Assembly (NCBI GenBank): GCA_031835245.1
Contig: JAVKOQ010000044.1
Location: 186,001-250,000, forward strand
Direction of reading: 5' to 3'
DNA: 64,000 nucleotides
Origin: Balamuthia mandrillaris
Lineage: Eukaryota > Discosea > Longamoebia > Balamuthiidae
This document shows, piece by piece, positions 58,730 through 64,000 of this stretch. Within the stretch, counting starts at the first letter, position 1. Each line of letters opens with the position of its first letter. The notes below the pieces were generated by a model, which was not told the origin of the DNA, made no database searches, and was given only the letters and a program-made list of their open reading frames with translations. The position numbers were made by a program, and so were the translations under genes.

Positions 58730-61382
58730 CTCTCTCTCTTCCCTCCACTTCTCCCCTTGTGCTTCTTCTCATGTTATCAGTTCTTTTGTGCTGTTCTCTA
58801 TTTGGTAAACAAATTCTCCTTTTCTCTTTATGATGAAGGCAAAGCTACCACGTGTGATGCGAGTGTTGTCCACACAGGCTGACTTGGCAGACGACACCAC
58901 CAAACTGAAGGTCCTACAATGCATTCTCAGTCTCTTGAGCACGAAGAATGATCTTCACGGTGAAGCCTTGTCTCAGGTAAGCTACTACCATGTCATTCTA
59001 CGTCCACGCTATCTCTCTCTGTGTCTCCCTTCTGTTTTCTTGCATTGCCTAAGTTTCTTTCTGATGCACCGTTATGTTCCTGACGATTTGTTTTGCTTTG
59101 TAGCCGCTTTGTATTTGTTTTCGGTTGCACAAGAACAAAACACCCACTGTACAAAACACTGCAGCTGCCACGCTGCGCCAAATTGTTACTTTATTGTTTG
59201 ATCGCTCTGCTGCTGAATTGAAGAACCAAGGTACTTCCTCAGAGAGAGAGAGAGAGAGAGAGAAAAAGGGATTAACATATGTTTTTGTGTTGATATCAGA
59301 TGCGTCTACTTCGGATTCCATATCCAAACCAGAGCAAGGAGAAGAAATATCCACGTTATCGGGACAACGATTTCCTCAAAACTTGCCTCCTTGTATTACT
59401 GATACACACTTTTTGTTTCAGGTGAGTGCACAGGCAGTGTAATTAATGCAGAAAACAGTCGTATCTAACTTGATTTTTTTTTGAACTTCTTGTTCTGTTT
59501 GGTGCACCAACAGGACCTCTGTTCATTAAGCAGAGGAGACAATCCTGTTTGGCTTCCTTTACAGAACGTATCAAAAGCTTTCTGTCTGGAGCTTATAGAG
59601 TGTATTCTGGATAACCACTCAGAGCTCTTTTACAGAGTATACGAATATAGGCTGGTCCTCAAAGATAGAATATGCCCATTGTTAATCCAGTCCTTGCAAA
59701 TGAACATTGGTATTTGAAGTTTTTATTTTTGTTTGCTCTTTGTTAACCATGAAATTTTTTGTTGCTTCAGGATCGTTCCGTTACTCGGTCCGTCTTATGA
59801 GAATAATGAGCGTCTTTGTCAAAAACTTTATTGACTTAATGGAAGTTCGTATTTTGGATTACTTTTCAACAGCTGCACTGACAAATGTTCTTTGTGTTGC
59901 ATTCTTTTTCCAAACGCAAACAATAGATTGAATGTGAAGTCTTTCTAGAGCGAATCATCCGTATGCTCACCACAGAAACTCCCATTTGGTTAAAGACAAT
60001 TGCACTGGAAACATTACGCATATTTTGTGCAGACGTTAAGCTCATGCGGTACCATCTTCAGCACATTTTCTATTTTATTTTGTTATTTCAGTTCGAGTTT
60101 TCTTTTTAATCATTCTTCATAACAAGCGCCATATATTTAAATTATGATTCCCACGGGGTATTGAAAAAGAAGGGAGAAACTGAACGTTCAGCAGATGAGC
60201 GCTCAGGAGCAGAGGGGAGAATTTTTTATGGCATAGTACACGCTGTTGCTCAGTACATTCAACGCGTGTTCAGCATCAATGACCGGTTGTTACTAACTGT
60301 TGAACCTGTTCGCATGAAATGGTACATTACTACTATATTGTTTTCTTGAACTATATTGTTTTCCTGCACTAGTTTGGTTTGCTCATTGATTCGTCTTACA
60401 TATGATACAGCATCGACATGTTGAATAGTAAAGCTCCACCATCAACTACTAGCTTGACTTATTCGTTGATGCTTGGTCTCGAGTGTTTCATGTCCATCAT
60501 AGACGCTATCACCGACATCGCTTCCCTTTCTTCAGGAGTTTCCACTGCTGCTGATAGTACCAGTGGAACCAACAAAACTGAGAAAGCAGGAGAAACAGAG
60601 GAGGATGAGGAGGAAGGGGAAGAGAACGAAAAAGTTCAAGAGTCTCTTAAACGAGACGTACCGCCTAATGAAGAGATTAGCAAACAGATGGCAGCTATTT
60701 GTTGGGCTGGCATGCTTCCTTCCATCTCAAAACTCTTGTTCAGAACGGACGACATTGTAATCCTTCAAAGGTAACTTCTTTTTAGGTTTCTAGTTTGCCC
60801 TTCTCCCCTGTTTGCTTGTTCATTCAAACAAAATAGCTCACGAACCTTCTGTAGCATATTACGAGCCTATCAGCTTTTTATTCATTGTTGCGGCGACAAT
60901 CAGCTCTATGTGGCACGAAACGCATACTTGAACTCTTTATGCAAGTTTGCAGCCCCTCCTCACCAGAGATTCTATGCCTACTTGGATCAAACGCTTCTGT
61001 TTCTGAACAAGTGTGAGGAAGAGGAAGAACACAACAGTAGTCAAGAACAAGAACAACGCCAATACTTGAAGCTTTCCTTCTTGAAGACCATTGACTACTG
61101 TTATGGCGAGCAAGAAGAAGAAGACAAGTCAACAGAGCGAAAACGGTTTGGGGTTGCAGCCATTTTGCAAAGCGAGGCAGCGGCCTCGAAGACGTTACTT
61201 GAAAAGAACTTCTTGGCGGCCAAGTGTCTTCTCAACATCGTTAACTTTATGGGTCAACATTTAGATACGGCTTGGCTGCTGCTCTTGTCCACTCTGGAAG
61301 CTCTTGATTTTGTCATCCGCAATCCTCGGCAATTTGGTATCTACATTACATCCATTACCGATTCGCTCTTGCACCAATTGTT

Positions 61383-61416
<34 letters not shown>

Positions 61417-64000
61417 ACTTTATTTTTTCTGTGATAGGATCTTCCTTAACTACCGGTGGCGAGGAAGAGTTTTCCAATACAGGTGCAGCGACATCTGGCC
61501 TGGCTCAAGGCGGAAACTCCACCGTTTCAGGACAAAAACTCGGCGACTCGTCTCCTTCTTCTTCTTCGCTAAACCTCATTCTGCCATCTTCCACATCAAG
61601 CCTAAGTAAGGCAGCAAGTAGCGCCGCTCTCAACGCGTTAAGCTGCGAAATGGATGCGTTGTTTAAAGGCAGTGAGCATTTGGATGATTCATCCATCGTC
61701 TACGTGGTCAATTCTCTCTGCAAGCTCTCACGCAATGCGTTGGAGTCTTCTAACTTTAGCGGACCGCTCGACTTTGGTACCAACAAAATGGTGGAAGTGA
61801 TCCTCGAAAACCTATATCGATTGGACAAACTATGGGACACGGTGGCTGACCATCTTGTTTACGTTAGCAACCATCAACTCTCTTCTGTGCGTTCTGTCGG
61901 TGTGGACGCTCTTACTAAAGTAATCAGCAGCACGCTTTCCCGATTGCCTGCCGCACAATACTCTTCCTCCTCTATTCAAACCTCTTCTGCTGCTGAATAT
62001 GAACAAGTCGCAAATGGTGGCGGAGGTGGAGAGCCTCCTGCAACTTTGTTTTCCTCTTCCTCTTCGGTTTCTCTTTCACCGCGTAGTTCATTGACTGCCA
62101 GTCGTAGACCTCCTCCAGATCTCCAACTTCGGTTCGTTGAAACCTTGGATACACTTTCTCAGTCTAAGTATTCTGATACGCGGGACAAGGCGCTTCGGTC
62201 TCTAGATGTCATTCTTCAATCTTCCGGACAGGTTCTCTCCTCACTCTCTCTCACTCTCTCTCTCTCTCTCTCTCTCTGCTAGCTTCTCGTTTTTTGAAAG
62301 CCAACGCTCTAATCTGATACAACAGGCGCTATCCACGGCTTGGCCAAGAGTATTGTCCATAGTAAGGACAGTCGCTATCAACAATGACCAAGCCCACATA
62401 CAAAGGGCTTTCCAGAGCGTAGCCTTTATATGTAGCGACTTTCTTGCCAATTTACCTGTTGGTATGATATTTCATTTTAAGGACAGGCTTCTTTTTTGGT
62501 TGTCTTTGGTTTTGCTTTTTTGTTACGTTGTTTTATCATGTATGAATTTCATTTAGATTGATCGAAATACACTGCTTTGATAGATTGCTTGGCACAGTGT
62601 ATCACGAGCATTGGATGCTTTGGCTTGCAGACAGCTTTCATGAACACAAGCCTAAAGGCCGTTGGATTGCTATGGGATGTGGCTGACTTTTTAGCCAACC
62701 AACAAAAACGCTTGTTGACGCACAACGAATCAGCGTATGCTATTTATCTTCACTAGCTTTCTAAATGTTGTCGAATAGTACTGATTATGTGTTCTTTTGA
62801 AGTTCTTTATCTTCTACAAGTTCGAAAGAAGAAAGCGAGAGTTCCAACTCAACTGTAACAACTTCTCTCTATGACAGTGCGACATTAGATCGCCTTTGGA
62901 TTGCCACATTTAGGGAGCTGAAGCACTTATGCGTGGACTCTCGTCCTGAAGTCAGAAATGGTGCTGTGCGTAGTCTGTTCAAGACGCTTGCAACGCATGG
63001 GACCATCTTAGAACCTGCTACATGGGCAACCTGTATCTCTGAGGTTTCTTTTCTTTTTTTTTCTTTTCTTTTCTTTTCTTTTCTTTTCTTTTCTTTTCTT
63101 TTCTTTTCTTTGCTTTTCTTTGCTTTTCTTTGCTTTTCTTTTCTTTTCTTTTCTTTTCTTTGCTTTTCTTTGCTTTGCTTTTCTTTGCTTTGCTTTGCTT
63201 TGCTTTGCTTTGCTTTGCTTTTCTTTTCTTTTCTTTTCTTTTCTTTTCTTTTCTCTTCTTATTGCAATCACTTTTGTTATTAATGCTTACTTGCAATCTT
63301 TCTTTTCTGTCCTTTGTTTCTTCATCCTTTTTCGCTTTTTTCCCCCAAAGATTGTATTTCCGCTGATGACGGAGGTCAAACAACAGCTATCTCAGGCAAG
63401 TGATGACCGAGTAGATAACTCCGAAATGGAGAAGGGAAAGTCTCTTGTAATGTGGGTTTTTTTTCAATCTTTTATTTGATCTCTCTTCTTGCTTACTTGT
63501 TTTCTTTGGAACGGACAGCTTGGTTCATCATTCTCGAAATACAGTATTAAAGCAGTGGAATGAGACAGTGGCGTTGGCTCTCGATGGATTAGTGCAAGTC
63601 TTTCGTACTTTCTTTCCAAAGATCAGTCAGTTGACCGATTTTACAAATTATTGGCAACGCCTCATGCAAGATTTGGGACACTTTGCATCAAACAAGAGCG
63701 ACGAAGTTGCTCAGGTTTGTACCGACATCACACTGTTGCAAAATGACGTTGCTATAACCTAACTTACGTTTGAAAAACAGTGTGCAGTAGTGGCTTTGAA
63801 GGATATAATGCATAAGCATGTATCGGACGTGCGGTTCCAGGGAGTTCTATGGGAGTGCTATTGGACCACAATGACAAGAGTGGGCGAATGTCTCGTCGCT
63901 GAGCGTCAAATGAAGGTTGGCAATAACAAGGAGCAGACCATTCTTCTCCATTTTGTTGATACCATCACCAGTGTTCATCGCAAGTTTCACGATTTCTGCT
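58233..64000 (+). CDS. MON2: MON2 homologue (Golgi/endosome traffic scaffold), 5' part
   Basis: ATG at 58233 ([23 protein letters not shown]), an N-terminus nearly identical in pattern to human MON2 ([17 protein letters not shown]). Later exons keep matching: [25 protein letters not shown]-type HEAT repeats; [93 protein letters not shown]; and near the right edge [35 protein letters not shown]2 is a large Sec7-related protein without a Sec7 catalytic domain that scaffolds DOP1 and flippases for recycling from endosome to Golgi. About 20 exons are in the window and the gene runs off the right end. Several introns hold CT tracts, and one a large CTTTT satellite. Confidence 0.93.
63052..63253 (+). 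repeat. CTTTT/CTTTG pentamer satellite in a MON2 intron
   Basis: About 200 nt of tandem five-base units, TTCTTTT at the ends and TTTGC-containing variants (CTTTG) in the middle, within the intron after TWATCISE. The variant units are clustered, as in mutation of an inner block followed by spread. Confidence 0.95.

Noticed and set aside
63052-63253. CRISPR-like array in the tandem repeat
   Set aside because: Five-base units with no spacers, inside a eukaryotic intron.

Overview
The window is 64 kb of nuclear DNA from a single-celled eukaryote, most likely a free-living amoebozoan of the Acanthamoeba/Balamuthia kind. The evidence is dense genes split by many short introns (about 60-200 nt, GT...AG), sense strands of introns full of CT runs, a kinase-SH2 gene of the type best known from Dictyostelium (SHK family), and an IS607-type DNA transposon carrying a Fanzor/TnpB nuclease, a class shared between amoebae and giant viruses. 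The genus is a guess; the eukaryotic nature is not. I saw no tRNA, rRNA, CRISPR array, retroelement or virus-like element.

Layout from left to right. 1-429 (-): start of a DUF3605-like gene. 964-17499 (+): one very large multi-exon alpha-2-macroglobulin-like gene with tandem Ig-like domains and a SPRY domain embedded among them. 17582-18118 (-): ARF GTPase. 18727-20857 (+): ornithine decarboxylase. 21566-23793 (+): GMC oxidoreductase with a probable frameshift near its end. 24476-26578 (-): MFS transporter. 26944-29101 (-): BRCA1/BARD1-like RING-BRCT protein. 29395-32950 (-): F-box/ankyrin protein. 33417-35513 (+): kinase-SH2 protein whose kinase domain looks dead. 35894-41606 (+): DIS3L-type exosome ribonuclease. 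41975-43091 (+): unknown membrane protein. 43692-44615 (-): ribose-5-phosphate isomerase. 44839-46883 (-): alpha/beta-hydrolase-like protein. 47473-49258 (-): mitochondrial carrier. 50485-51588 (-): F-box/SPRY protein. About 52.1-54.2 kb (+): IS607 transposon with serine recombinase and Fanzor nuclease. 54285-55409 (+): C2H2 zinc finger plus T1/BTB protein. 55688-56842 (-): aldo-keto-reductase-like protein. 57395-57961 (-): small polytopic membrane protein. 58233 to the right edge (+): MON2.

The most notable system is the IS607-Fanzor element. It has an intact recombinase core, all three RuvC acidic residues (with the glutamate in the relocated position typical of Fanzor), a paired-cysteine zinc ribbon, and a perfect 31-bp inverted repeat whose first arm is the RuvC-III coding sequence and whose second arm lies just past the stop codon. 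A 14-bp piece of that repeat also stands just upstream of the recombinase start. The element lies between a strong 5' splice site (51941) and a strong 3' splice site (54233-54234) that appear to belong to the downstream zinc-finger/T1 gene, so the host may splice it out as an intron. A possible older RuvC-I fragment lies 1.7 kb upstream.

The second theme is degenerate enzymes: the kinase (HRD to HGN, DFG to GFG), the aldo-keto reductase (Tyr and His of the tetrad replaced), the hydrolase (nucleophile Ser to Glu) and the PIN domain of the DIS3L homologue all lack key catalytic residues while the rest of each protein looks conserved. The genes do not form an obvious pathway; membrane-traffic factors (ARF, MON2), ubiquitin-type adaptors (RING-BRCT, two F-box proteins) and metabolic enzymes are interspersed as is normal for a protist chromosome.
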